Of a stretch of 64,000 nt of DNA, positions 30,001 through 40,899 are shown piece by piece. The stretch is from positions 1 to 64,000 of the forward strand of contig NZ_JAMPJU010000015.1 of assembly GCF_025840185.1 (NCBI RefSeq), read 5' to 3'. The notes under the pieces were generated by a model that worked only from the letters and a program-made list of their open reading frames with translations, was not told the DNA's origin and searched no databases. The DNA is from Brenneria izbisi (GTDB lineage Bacteria > Pseudomonadota > Gammaproteobacteria > Enterobacterales > Enterobacteriaceae). A program made the position numbers and the translations under genes. Each line of letters starts with the position of its first letter. Position 1 is the first letter of the stretch.

Positions 30001-33000
30001 TTCACCCCCAGATGGCGCAATTGCACCTGAGCTTGCGTCCAGGCAAAGGTTTTATCTCGCTCATAGGCGCTGCGATCGTGATGTTTATCAATCACATCAA
30101 TCAATGCTTCGCGCGATGCGGCGACCACGGTCCAAAATGCCACCCGCACCGTTTTACCGGCGGGAATGCGCACCTGCTGGCGTAGTGAAAAAATGGGATC
30201 GAGTACCGTGCCGGTGGTATTGGATAACGCCTGATGCCCGACAATGGCATCCGCCGTCATAACCGACTGCCCTTTGCCAATAAACCGGGCCCGGTCTGAT
30301 TCATACTGCATTTTGCTGCCAACCGCCCCTTCCAACACTGCGAAATGGGCCGCCCAGACCGGGGGTTCACCCGGTGAACGAGGGCGTCGGGTCGCAATCA
30401 GGGCGGAGAATTCCGCCAGATATTCCGTTTGCACAAACAGGCGGGAAAACGCGGTATGCGCGATGTCGGCGCTGGGCGGGGCCAACACGATTTCCGCGTA
30501 GGATGTCAGTTCGATGTCACGCCGCCGCCGTCCGCTGTTCGTCAATGTTACCCGACGAACTTCGCCATCGCTTTCCCCCGACACCAGCACATCAAGCGTG
30601 GTGGTCAGCGAACGTTCATGACGAATGTAAGATGCATGGTCTTCGCCAAAAACCACTTCATAACGATGCATCGGCGCGCCGATACTGCTAATCATACCGG
30701 CCGAAACCGGCAAATTGCCTGCCGACTCACTTAACTGGCGTTGCTCGCCCGCAGACCAGATTCGATTGCTGCGCGTATCACGCAGCAGCACAAAACTGCC
30801 CCATGCATCCTGAGTGCTGTCCTCCCGCCAGCGGGTAATCGCTAATTCGCGCCAGTGGCTATAACCGGAACCGGTGGTGGTTAGCATCACCGCATAGCGG
30901 CCATTCGACAGCAAATGGGTAATTGGCGCGCCAGTAGGCGAGGCGGAGAAGCGACGCAACATCGTCATTTCATTACGCCTTTCCCCGCCGCCAACTTTCA
31001 CCTCTTCCACCTGCGGTTCAGCAAGCGCGACATGTACCGGCAAGCTTTCCTGCAACAAGAGCTCACATGACTGGATTACGGGTTCGCGGTGGAAGCGGCG
31101 GCGCATATTGCCGTTATGCAACGTGTTGGCGATAGCAACCAACGTCATTCCCTGATGGTGCGCCATAAAACTGTAAACGATAGCGAATTTTTCATTATCC
31201 GGCAGACGGGAAGGCGTGAAATCCAGCGCTTCATAAAAACCATAGCGCCCTGACGCGCCCATCGTCGCTAAACGCGCATAATTTCGACAGGCGGCCACCG
31301 GGTCAATCATCGTGGCTAAACCGGTGGCATAAGGCGCCACCACCAGATTATCCGCCAGCCCGCGTTTTAACCCCAAACCTGGCACACCAAAATTTGAATA
31401 TTGATAGGTAAAATCGATATCTCGCGCATTATAAGCTGATTCTGAAATACCCCACGGCACAGATAACGCCCGACCATACGCCTGCTGTTGCGCGACGATC
31501 GCGCGTGTGGTTTGTTCCAGCACGCTCCCAATCGGCGCGCGCATCACCAGTGACGGCATCAAATATTCAAACATCGATCCAGACCAGGACATCAGCGCGG
31601 AACCCTTGCCGGTGCGAACCGCCGAACGTCCCAGTCGAAACCAGTGGCGGGAACTGACATCGCCTTTCGCAATGGCAAACAGGCTGGCTAGCCGGGCTTC
31701 AGAAGCCAGCAGATCGTAACAACTGACATCGAGTTGGTTTTCTGACATTAAATAGCCGATCGACAACAGTTTGCGTTCTGGATCGACAAGAAACGCAAAG
31801 TCCATTTCCATCGCCATCTTCCGCGCACGCAACGCCAACGCTTGCAGCCGTTCAATCACAGATGCGCTCTCAACCGCGGAATATTGCCGCTCACGCTCAT
31901 GCGCCACAAGCATCGTGTGGGTTGCATCAATCCAGAAAAACGGCTCAGCCACACTTCCATCATCCGCGGGCGGCAATAACCTATCCGCCTGCCGCCGCAA
32001 TTGTTCCAGTTGCAAAATCGCTTCCGGCAACAGGCGTTCCGCTGACAGATGACGATTCAGCAACATGCCGATTTTCGCCAACGGCCTGAATAGCGCGGTT
32101 TCACCCCGCGTTTCTTTATGCGACAACAGCGATTCGCGAATCAGTTGCAGGTGATCGGTCAGCGGTTCCCGCCAATCCTGTAGGCGGTTTTCTTCCTGCC
32201 ATAACTCGCAAGCATTCGCCAGGACAATCAGATTTCCCGCCAGGTTGCCGCTATCGACCGAGGAAACATACGCCGGATGCAGGGTTTGCAGATCCCGCGT
32301 GTCATACCAGTTAAAAAAATGGCCTTTAAAACGCGGTAGTCGTTCCATGGTGGTCAAGGTCGCGCTGAGCCGATCGAGCATCTCAGTAAGACTTATCCAG
32401 CCGAAATCCCGCGCCGCCACGGTAGAGAGTAAATACAGCCCGATATTCGTCGGCGAAGTCCGGTGCGCCACCACTGGTCGCGGCTGCTCCTGGAAGTTAT
32501 CCGGCGGCAGGTAATGTTCTTGTTGCGTGACAAAGGTGGTGAAAAAACGCCAGGTACGACGGGCGATTAAGCGTAATGTCTGTTTATCCGCGTCATCAAT
32601 ATTTTCCTGACGAGTCATCGTGCGCCCGCCACTCACCCACAGCGCCAGCGCCGGGGCGGTCAACCACAACACGCCCAGCGGCAACCATAGCGGCCAGTTC
32701 TGCGGCGATACCAGCAATGCCCCTCCCACGACCGCGCCACCCAGCGCCATCCCGCCGATCATCTGACGATAAAAACCCGTCAATGTCAGACGTGGACGGC
32801 TACCAGACTGGGCCGCCGTCGTCCATTCCAGCAGATGCCGCCGGGTAACCGTTAACCGCGTCAACGTGCGCACGAAAGCATCAATTGCGCGCCAACTTTG
32901 ATCGGCCAGAAAGGACAATGTGAGGACAACCTGGAACAACGCCAGTTTGAGGTCGCTAAGCAAATGACGAAAAGGTCGGCTCTGACTAAGCGGTTGTTGT

Positions 33001-35627
33001 CGGGTCAAGCCGCGCAGCCAACGTGACACCGCATCCCACAACGCTGGCAGACAGGCAGGAAACGCCAATATCAGCAGAACGATAACCATGCCTTTCCATG
33101 CCGCGCTTAGCGGCAACGCGGCACAACATATCAGTATCAATAACAGACTCGGCGCGAACAGCGCACGCCGCAAATTGTCGATCATTTTCCAACGGCCAAC
33201 CGCGGGTAAACGTACTTTTTCACCTGACGCCGTGCGCACCAGCCCCAAAATCCAGGGCAGCAGTTGCCAGTCGCCGCGCGTCCAGCGATGTTGCCGTTTT
33301 ACGATGACGTCATAGCGGGAAGGAAAGGTTTCCACCAGTTCAACATCCGAAGCCAGCCCCGCGCGGGCATAAATGCCTTCAAACAGGTCGTGACTGAGTA
33401 GTCTGTTCTCTGGGATTCGTCCCCGAAGCGCGCGCTCGAACGCGTCGATATCATAGATGCCTTTGCCGGTGTAGGAACCTTCGCCGAATAAATCCTGATA
33501 AACATCGGACACGGCGGCTTCGTAGGGGTTGATTCCCCCAGGCGCGGAGAAAATACGCTGATAGAGCGACGTTTCGTGTCCCGCCGGCAGAGAAGGGGTA
33601 ATCCGCGGTTGCAGAATAGCGTAACCGGCCACAATATTCTCACCACCGCTATCCCAGCGAGGCTGGTTAAGCGGGTGAGCCATTTTACCCACCAACTTCA
33701 GGGCGGTAGCGCGCGGTAAACGGGTATCGGCATCCAGCGTAATCACATAGCGCACATCAGCTGGCACCTGGACGGGATGCTCATTTATCGGCGTAAAACT
33801 GGTATCCGTCGCGCCGCGTAACAACCGGTTAAGCTCGTGCAGTTTTCCCCGTTTACGCTCCCATCCCATCCATACTTTTTCACTGGGATTGAACAATCTT
33901 CTGCGGTGCAACAATAGAAACCGCTCACCGGCAGGCCCTGCCCCATAACGCTCATTAAGCTGTTGTAGCGCCAGCAATGCCTGCGTTAACAGATGTTGAT
34001 CGCCAGCCAGGATTTCCGTTTCGGCATCCACGCCGTCTGTCAACAGGGCAAAGGTCATATCCCCTTCTCCACTGGAGAGATAATGCACCTCCAATTGCTC
34101 CACCTGTTGCAGCATGTCCTGTTCGCTGGTCAGCAGAGTCGGCACCACCACCAGCGTCCGGCAATGCCTCGGCACGCCATGCAATAACGCCAGCCCAGGC
34201 AGGGGCGCGGCGCCAAATAGCCAGGTGATAAGCCGGTTGACCCACGCCGTAGCGACTTCAGAAAAGGGAATGATGCTGATAACACCGATCAATAACAGCC
34301 AACCGTTCGCAACGGAGGATGCGGACAGAATGCCCCCCCAGCCTGCCAGCAGGAGTGCGGTAAAAAATCCGATCATCGCGATATAACCGACCATCCCAAC
34401 ACGCAGGGTAAATCGATTAAAACGCAGTAAAAAAGCGGGCCGGAAACCAATCGCGGCTTCAAGTTGTGGTCGGCCTTCCGCAATCAGATAGTAGCCGGGC
34501 TCACGTTTACGTTCGCCCGGATCATCAGATAACGGGGAAACCGGCACTTGTTGCGCCAACAGCAGCGCCTGTTCCGTAATATCAAGCTCCGTGCATGGCG
34601 CTTGCCGGGCGAGTTGCTCAATCGCGCTACGATATAAATTACGGGTGGAAAAATCCATCGCCGCAAATTCGCTGCCAGCGCGTAGGCGCGCATCAACCAG
34701 ACTGACACTTTCAAAAAATGTCGCCCAGTCGATATCAGAAATCAATCGCATACTGGTAATGATATTGCGCACCGTGACGTTAGAGACGCCCAGACGCTGT
34801 TGCGCATGTTGCACCACGTCTTCCATTGAGCTTCCCTGCTGTTTAAGCCGCTGTTCAAGCCAACCCAACACAGGCGTGGTTCTGGGATCATGATCGCGTA
34901 ATCGCTTACTCAGTTGAGCAGCAAACGTCTCTGACAACGGCACATCGTTATAAGAAGCAAGGATATCGGAAGCAAGGGGGTAATCGCCCGCTCGCAACAG
35001 GTTATTCGCCACCTGTTCCGCCTTGGCGCGCTCCCGTCTCCCCACGGTCATTTGGTCGGCCAGGCGTCGCAGGTTTTCTATCAATACGATACGCAGGGTG
35101 ATGGCGACCGCCCAAAGCTCACCTATCGTCAAGGGCTGAACTTCCTGATAGGCCATAATGAAGCGGCGTAAGGCTTCAGGATCGACATGGCTGTCAGTAT
35201 GGGCGATGAACGCCCACACCAGGCCAAATACCCGCGGATAACCGGTAAAAGGCCCCTGCGACAATTTAGGCAATTGCCGGTAATAACGGGGAGGCAAATC
35301 TTCACGAATTTCACGAATTTGCGCCGAAACCAGATGATAGTTATCCAATAACCACTCGGCAGCGGGTACAACGTTACCGCCTTCCTCCAACTCGTGAGCG
35401 CTGGCGCGGTAAGCGGCCAGCAACACTTTCGCATTGTCATTCAAGCGATGGTGTAACGAGGTAACATGCGGAGGAGATAACGTCACGGGCTGGGCAGCGG
35501 CCAGAGTGCGCCCATGCTGCTCCAGCCGCTCCATGCCAAACAGATCGCCTCTGACAGGTCGAATGTCATTCCAGGGTGACGCTGCGTCTTGACGTAAGAA
35601 GGGAAATACGCGGGAAAATATTTTCAT
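27030..35627 (-). CDS. ndvB: Cyclic beta-1,2-glucan synthase (NdvB/ChvB/Cgs family)
   Basis: A giant inner-membrane enzyme of 2865 residues, the length of Brucella Cgs. It primes, extends and cyclises beta-1,2-glucan from UDP-glucose on the cytoplasmic side for export to the periplasm. An N-terminal soluble part (1-405) leads to two membrane helices near 408-460. The GT84 glycosyltransferase follows, with DADTRLP at 632-638 and KRQHRWTRGDW at 777-787 (the QxxRW type motif), then further membrane helices near 830-880 and 1000. A middle glucoamylase-like region and a C-terminal GH94 phosphorylase domain complete it; GDWNDGMNRVG (about 2545) and GYPPGLRENGGQYTHAAM mark the latter, thought to control chain length. 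The frame is intact over 8.6 kb. No transporter gene (ndvA) is beside it. Confidence 0.93.
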   Translation of the reverse strand: MKIFSRVFPFLRQDAASPWNDIRPVRGDLFGMERLEQHGRTLAAAQPVTLSPPHVTSLHHRLNDNAKVLLAAYRASAHELEEGGNVVPAAEWLLDNYHLVSAQIREIREDLPPRYYRQLPKLSQGPFTGYPRVFGLVWAFIAHTDSHVDPEALRRFIMAYQEVQPLTIGELWAVAITLRIVLIENLRRLADQMTVGRRERAKAEQVANNLLRAGDYPLASDILASYNDVPLSETFAAQLSKRLRDHDPRTTPVLGWLEQRLKQQGSSMEDVVQHAQQRLGVSNVTVRNIITSMRLISDIDWATFFESVSLVDARLRAGSEFAAMDFSTRNLYRSAIEQLARQAPCTELDITEQALLLAQQVPVSPLSDDPGERKREPGYYLIAEGRPQLEAAIGFRPAFLLRFNRFTLRVGMVGYIAMIGFFTALLLAGWGGILSASSVANGWLLLIGVISIIPFSEVATAWVNRLITWLFGAAPLPGLALLHGVPRHCRTLVVVPTLLTSEQDMLQQVEQLEVHYLSSGEGDMTFALLTDGVDAETEILAGDQHLLTQALLALQQLNERYGAGPAGERFLLLHRRRLFNPSEKVWMGWERKRGKLHELNRLLRGATDTSFTPINEHPVQVPADVRYVITLDADTRLPRATALKLVGKMAHPLNQPRWDSGGENIVAGYAILQPRITPSLPAGHETSLYQRIFSAPGGINPYEAAVSDVYQDLFGEGSYTGKGIYDIDAFERALRGRIPENRLLSHDLFEGIYARAGLASDVELVETFPSRYDVIVKRQHRWTRGDWQLLPWILGLVRTASGEKVRLPAVGRWKMIDNLRRALFAPSLLLILICCAALPLSAAWKGMVIVLLILAFPACLPALWDAVSRWLRGLTRQQPLSQSRPFRHLLSDLKLALFQVVLTLSFLADQSWRAIDAFVRTLTRLTVTRRHLLEWTTAAQSGSRPRLTLTGFYRQMIGGMALGGAVVGGALLVSPQNWPLWLPLGVLWLTAPALALWVSGGRTMTRQENIDDADKQTLRLIARRTWRFFTTFVTQQEHYLPPDNFQEQPRPVVAHRTSPTNIGLYLLSTVAARDFGWISLTEMLDRLSATLTTMERLPRFKGHFFNWYDTRDLQTLHPAYVSSVDSGNLAGNLIVLANACELWQEENRLQDWREPLTDHLQLIRESLLSHKETRGETALFRPLAKIGMLLNRHLSAERLLPEAILQLEQLRRQADRLLPPADDGSVAEPFFWIDATHTMLVAHERERQYSAVESASVIERLQALALRARKMAMEMDFAFLVDPERKLLSIGYLMSENQLDVSCYDLLASEARLASLFAIAKGDVSSRHWFRLGRSAVRTGKGSALMSWSGSMFEYLMPSLVMRAPIGSVLEQTTRAIVAQQQAYGRALSVPWGISESAYNARDIDFTYQYSNFGVPGLGLKRGLADNLVVAPYATGLATMIDPVAACRNYARLATMGASGRYGFYEALDFTPSRLPDNEKFAIVYSFMAHHQGMTLVAIANTLHNGNMRRRFHREPVIQSCELLLQESLPVHVALAEPQVEEVKVGGGERRNEMTMLRRFSASPTGAPITHLLSNGRYAVMLTTTGSGYSHWRELAITRWREDSTQDAWGSFVLLRDTRSNRIWSAGEQRQLSESAGNLPVSAGMISSIGAPMHRYEVVFGEDHASYIRHERSLTTTLDVLVSGESDGEVRRVTLTNSGRRRRDIELTSYAEIVLAPPSADIAHTAFSRLFVQTEYLAEFSALIATRRPRSPGEPPVWAAHFAVLEGAVGSKMQYESDRARFIGKGQSVMTADAIVGHQALSNTTGTVLDPIFSLRQQVRIPAGKTVRVAFWTVVAASREALIDVIDKHHDRSAYERDKTFAWTQAQVQLRHLGVKSEEAADFQRLAAPIIYTDPRFRAPSASIVDGAGKQSGLWSMSISGDLPIVLLRIDDIDDMAQVHQLLRAHEYWRMKLLNVDLVIINERSSSYIQDLQIAIETAIRSSQSRPRLGGASTRGEVFALRADLMSTESRALLLSIARVSLIARRGPISYQLELVPPAPRASQPENAAPSKGLPGQTPRPEELAFFNGIGGFDRQGREYVTVLDAQHTTPAPWINVIANPTFGFQVSAQGSGYTWAENSRENQLTPWGNDAVIDPGGEALYIHDDMSGVLWTPTAWPINDGGCYVARHGFGYSRFTHHANNIESELLQYVPLMDPIKISRLRLRNTSTQARQLTITAYAEWVLGASRSASAPYLLSHVDAQTGAMLVRNPWSGSFPGRIGFADLSGAQSSFTADRTEFLGRNGHMRAPAALVKHRRLSGNTAAGGDPCGALQTTVSIAPGEQVEIVWFIGQEESVEQVGDLIGKYRQCDLDQVLCDVEAHWETVTGAIRVKTPDSAMDIMLNGWLLYQTLSCRIQARCGFYQASGAYGFRDQLQDGMALTFSQPQATRRHLLRAAGRQFAEGDVQHWWLPHSGAGVRTHISDDRVWLAFATATYVQVSQDYDVLSEQVGFLEGPPVAVGEHDAFFQPMQSAQTATLFEHCARGLDQCLQLTGEHGLPLIGAGDWNDGMNRVGEGGKGESVWLGWLLIHTIACFAPLADRYDAERAARWRQHAESVRAAIEASAWDGAWYRRATFDDGTWLGSSSNDECVIDSIAQSWAVLSGAADSERAATAMASLEKYLLRWEDGLALLFTPPFDRTAHDPGYIKGYPPGLRENGGQYTHAAMWSVLAFTQLGDGNKAAELFALLNPINHGSTAEQVARYRVEPYVIAADVYSVAPHSGRGGWTWYTGSAGWMYRAGVEGILGIRREGSLLVLSPCIPDDWPGFEAQVTLGDCRYLISVTNDHQRCQGMSQVTLDEVEVPLNGQQKQIKIELMKGNHHLQLRL

Positions 35628-35905
35628 AATCGCCTTTCAGCCTCAACGTAAAAATACGCAAGGCCACTTTGAAGGTAACGTCCAGAAAGCTGGCAAACCT
35701 TATTGGCGCAGGATTGTCGGCACTTGATACAGGAAATACGTGTTCAGTTTGCTCAGGCCGTGAAAAAAAAGGCGACCGAGATCAGCGCGGCAGAAAATAA
35801 GTATAGTTGATAAATGTCAGGCCATTAAACGTTGGTTCGAAACAGAAACCGGCCACAAAACCGAAGAAGTCGGGACGACAATAAACATGATTGAAAAATA
35901 ATGCA

Positions 35906-36832
35906 TTAGATATACAGAGGGGGATCACCTTGAGGCCGTGTTTTAAAACGCCGGTGTAACCAAAGATATTGCTCTGGCGCGCGCATAATTTCATCTTCAA
36001 TCGTTTTATTCAGATAATCCGCCGCCGACAGGCTGTCGTCATAAGGATAATTTTCCAATACAGAAGAAATGATCAATTGATAGCCCTGTCCGCCAGGTTT
36101 ACGGATCACCACCGCTGTCACCAATTCAGGTCTGGCATGCTTAGCGATAATAAATGTCCCATTGCTGGTGGCGGCACGATCCACCCCAAAAAATGGGACA
36201 AATACGCTGCCCTTTATCCCCGGATCCTGATCGGGAGCAAACCACACCACCCCGCCATTTTTTAATGCATGAACCATCAAGACCAATTTTTTTCGGTCAA
36301 CCAAGATATTTCCCGATCTTGAACGTCCCCATTTTTGCACTCGTTCCATGACTTTATTGTTATGAGGCCGATACATAACGATCATCGGTTTGCAATGGCC
36401 CAAAATACGGAAATGTAATTCCAGCGTCATGAAATGCACACCAATAACGATAACGCCGTTGCGTTTATTTTCTGCTGCGTGCAGATGCGCCAACCCCGCG
36501 ATATCAAACCACTTTTTGATGCGTCGATCGGACCAGAACCATGCCATCCCCGTCTCCAGCAATGCGATTCCCAGAGAGGAAAAATTATCGGTTAATTTAA
36601 TTTCGAGTTGCTGGAGGGTGATATCAGGAAAGCAAAGAGTCAGATTACGTCGGGCAATCGCCGCGCGACGCTTTAAAAAACGTATCGACTGGCGTCCCAG
36701 CCAACCGCCAAATCTGACCAGTGCGGGATAAGGTAATTGAACCAACAGAAATAACAATCCCAGACCAAGCCATAATAACCAGTAGCGGGGATGAGCATAG
36801 TTAAAAAATACGTTGCAGCGGTTAATCATCAT
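35906..36832 (-). CDS. lpxP: Lipid A late acyltransferase, LpxP/LpxL type
   Basis: A 308-residue inner-membrane acyltransferase. After a membrane anchor (HPRYWLLWLGLGLLFLLVQL) come the HX4E catalytic motif in GVHFMTLEL, the segment MYRPHNNKVMERVQ, VWFAPDQD and the C-terminal EQYLWLHRRFKTRPQ. Several stretches (KWFDIAGL, EIMRAPEQYLW, final LYI) look closer to E. coli LpxP than LpxL. LpxP adds palmitoleate in place of laurate in the cold, so that role is possible here, but an LpxL (laurate) function cannot be excluded. It lies upstream of the glucan synthase on the same strand, 278 bp away, with no clear terminator between. The start has AGAGAT upstream. Confidence 0.82.
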   Translation of the reverse strand: MMINRCNVFFNYAHPRYWLLWLGLGLLFLLVQLPYPALVRFGGWLGRQSIRFLKRRAAIARRNLTLCFPDITLQQLEIKLTDNFSSLGIALLETGMAWFWSDRRIKKWFDIAGLAHLHAAENKRNGVIVIGVHFMTLELHFRILGHCKPMIVMYRPHNNKVMERVQKWGRSRSGNILVDRKKLVLMVHALKNGGVVWFAPDQDPGIKGSVFVPFFGVDRAATSNGTFIIAKHARPELVTAVVIRKPGGQGYQLIISSVLENYPYDDSLSAADYLNKTIEDEIMRAPEQYLWLHRRFKTRPQGDPPLYI

Positions 36833-36993
36833 GCTTATCTCTAATTATCAGTCTGTTATCTACAGCGTAATATTTTAATGAAATAAAATTACTTCCAAAT
36901 GACATTTATAATTTACGCTCTGTGATTTTTTAACGGAGAGAAAAACCCTTTTTATTCATATGTAAGGTCGCTCCGGGCAGGATAAAAATATTT

Positions 36994-37152
36994 TTATGCA
37001 CGTAATTTTTCGTATTCTTCCGCCAGCAATTCATAAACTTTGCTAAATCGCTGCTGAATAATCAATGGTTGCCCTTCCCTTGCCGCCAGTACGCCGGAAA
37101 GAATCACACAGGTCTGTGTAAATAAAAATACTTTCAGTTCTTCTTCTGTCAT
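36994..37152 (-). CDS. Small hypothetical protein (52 residues)
   Basis: The frame MTEEELKVFLFTQTCVILSG...EEYEKLRA is mostly helical and amphipathic, with a hydrophobic middle and a charged C-terminus. AGGAAC lies upstream of the ATG at 37152; the frame is open further back but that extension lacks any similar character. I do not recognise it. It lies between the LpxP-like gene and a small zinc-ribbon gene, all three on the same strand. Confidence 0.55.
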   Translation of the reverse strand: MTEEELKVFLFTQTCVILSGVLAAREGQPLIIQQRFSKVYELLAEEYEKLRA

Positions 37153-37225
37153 GGAAATGTTCCTGTATTGGCGGGGATTAAGCCTGTACGGTGACCGATG
37201 GAAAATGAATTTTGAGCGATATTTT

Positions 37226-37387
37226 TTATTTATCTCTTGGCAGAAAATATAAGCCACATTTAGGACAAATAATCGTGATGTTTTCACGCAGTCGGTTTCT
37301 ACTTTGCTCAGTGACATGGGCACATATGGGACAAGCTACTTTAACTGATCCGCGACTGAACATCCGAAGGACATTCAAAATAAACAT
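37226..37387 (-). CDS. Small zinc-ribbon protein (53 residues)
   Basis: The product starts MFILNVLRMFSRGSVKV and carries two cysteine pairs, CPIC and CPKC, 23 residues apart from first to second pair, then GLYFLPRDK. This is a compact zinc ribbon. AAGG lies 8 bases before the ATG at 37387. Enterobacteria have similarly sized zinc-ribbon proteins linked to cold shock (YmcF/YnfQ type), but the resemblance here is only to the spaced cysteines, so the function is open. Its 5' side overlaps the leader of yecE on the opposite strand. Confidence 0.6.
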   Translation of the reverse strand: MFILNVLRMFSRGSVKVACPICAHVTEQSRNRLRENITIICPKCGLYFLPRDK

Positions 37388-37505
37388 ATTTTTTACCTTG
37401 AAACTGTATGGATATTCAGTGTACACCTTAATTTCACCAATAGCTCCTGATACATTCTTAGTATATAAAACTAACCATGTAATTTTAGCGAAGAAGATCG
37501 AGATT

Positions 37506-38321
37506 ATGTTATTTGTCGGTTTACCGCAGTGGCAACATGCGGCCTGGAGTCGCTTAGGGCTGTACGATCTGGCTGATTACGCCCGCTATTTTAACTGTGT
37601 GGAAGGCAATACCACATTCTATGCCCTGCCTTCCCGTGATGTGGTGCTGCGTTGGCGTGATATGACACACGATGATTTTCGTTTCTGCTTTAAATTTCCC
37701 TCCCGCATCAGCCATCAGGCGGCTTTACAGCATTGCGATAACGACGTGCTGAGTTTCTATCAGTGTCTGGCGCCCTTGGCCGAGCGCATCGGACAACTCT
37801 GGATCCAACTGCCCGCCGCGTTCAGCCCGACACAACTGCATGTACTGTGGCAGTTTCTCGATACCTTGCCGCAGACCTTCTGCTACGGAGTAGAAGTCAG
37901 GCATCCGCTGTTTTTCGCCAAAGGCGATGAAGAGCGCCGTCTGAATCAGGGTTTACAACAGCGCGGCGTCAATCGCGTCATTCTTGATAGTCGCCCGGTC
38001 CACCATGCGGCGCCAGACAGCCTTGCCATGCGTGAAGCCCAGCGCAAAAAGCCGCGTCTGCCGGTACATGCCGTGTTAACCGCGGCACAACCGATCATTC
38101 GCTTTATTGGCAGTGAGAATGCCCTGGAGAATCGGCATTGGTTTCAATCGTGGCTGAATAAGCTACCGCAGTGGCAATCCGCACAACCATTTTTGTTTAT
38201 TCATACCCCCGATATCGGCAACGCGCCCCGACTGGCCCAGCAACTCTGGCCCTTGCTGGCTGACGTCCTGCCTGCCGTCCCCCCGATACCGGGCTGGCCA
38301 CAGCAGACTTCGTTGTTTTAA
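37506..38321 (+). CDS. yecE: DUF72 family protein YecE
   Basis: A TIM-barrel protein of 271 residues (E. coli YecE 272) of unknown activity. Family segments include the N-terminal FVGLPQWQHAAW, NCVEGNTTFYALPS near residue 30, FKFPSRISH, and HTPDIGNAPRLAQQLW near the C-terminus. The start at 37506 fits homology; the frame is open for another 98 codons upstream, but that stretch overlaps the divergent zinc-ribbon gene. It is the first backbone gene after the accessory block, in the E. coli order yecE-yecN-cmoA-cmoB. Confidence 0.9.
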   Translation: MLFVGLPQWQHAAWSRLGLYDLADYARYFNCVEGNTTFYALPSRDVVLRWRDMTHDDFRFCFKFPSRISHQAALQHCDNDVLSFYQCLAPLAERIGQLWIQLPAAFSPTQLHVLWQFLDTLPQTFCYGVEVRHPLFFAKGDEERRLNQGLQQRGVNRVILDSRPVHHAAPDSLAMREAQRKKPRLPVHAVLTAAQPIIRFIGSENALENRHWFQSWLNKLPQWQSAQPFLFIHTPDIGNAPRLAQQLWPLLADVLPAVPPIPGWPQQTSLF

Positions 38322-38342
38322 ACATGTCGTTTTAAACATGTC
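38315..38342. repeat. 14-bp tandem duplication at the yecE stop
   Basis: GTTTTAAACATGTC occurs twice head to tail (38315-38328 and 38329-38342) followed by a partial third (GTTT). The first copy contains the yecE stop codon. It looks like replication slippage. Confidence 0.85.
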
Positions 38343-38499
38343 GTTTCGCCTGTCGTCTGCGTATCCGGCCATGCTTTTTATTTATGGTAGGATGCGTGTC
38401 ATATAATTCAGATAAAAATAATTGGCTTGGCAGGCGACAGTTCTGTCAGGGAAAGCTATTATTCCGCCAACCGGTTTCGGTTAGGTTATGGAGTGAAAA

Positions 38500-38895
38500 A
38501 TGGTAAGCGCGCTCTACGTAGTGCTTGGCGCATTGTTGTTGATAAAGCTGTCCCTTGATGTCGTTAAACTCAGAATGCAGTACCGCGTAGCCTACGGTGA
38601 TGGCGGTTTTTATGAGCTTCAAACGGCCATTCGCGTGCATGGTAATGCCGTGGAATACATTCCCATTGGCGCTATCTTGTTGGTTCTGATGGAAATGAAT
38701 GGCGCGATAGTTGCAATGATTCATATCTGCGGACTATCACTGATCATCGGGCGTTTATTGCACTATCACGGCCTGCGCCATCGTGAATTCCGCTGGCGGC
38801 GAACAGGCATGATGGCCACCTATGTGTCGCTGGTATTGATGATATTGATCAATCTCTATTATTTACCCTGGGAACTGATGTTTACCTTGTACTGA
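38500..38895 (+). CDS. yecN: MAPEG family membrane protein YecN
   Basis: A 131-residue inner-membrane protein with four predicted helices and the MAPEG-type loop RVAYGDGGFYELQTAIRVHG followed by N(A)VEYIPIG. Relatives are glutathione-using enzymes of eicosanoid metabolism in animals; the bacterial substrate is unknown. The length equals E. coli YecN. It lies between yecE and cmoA, as in E. coli. Confidence 0.92.
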   Translation: MVSALYVVLGALLLIKLSLDVVKLRMQYRVAYGDGGFYELQTAIRVHGNAVEYIPIGAILLVLMEMNGAIVAMIHICGLSLIIGRLLHYHGLRHREFRWRRTGMMATYVSLVLMILINLYYLPWELMFTLY

Positions 38896-38971
38896 TCCGC
38901 GACTCACCAGCAGGTCACTTAGCGCTACGGATGAAACCGCCCTCCTTCATCCGTTTTCTGCGTTCCATTAG

Positions 38972-40791
<1,820 letters not shown>

Positions 40792-40899
40792 TTATCGCGT
40801 AGCAATGTTTGTCATCACAAATAGCGCGCCTGAGTATTTACTCACTCTAAACATTGATTTTCCATACCGCGGAATACTCATTAACCAATTAATTTAAAG

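Noticed and set aside
35782-36000. 72-residue reverse-strand ORF after the LpxP-like gene
   Set aside because: Its first half overlaps the LpxP-like coding frame; the rest is aromatic-rich but short and without a ribosome-binding site.
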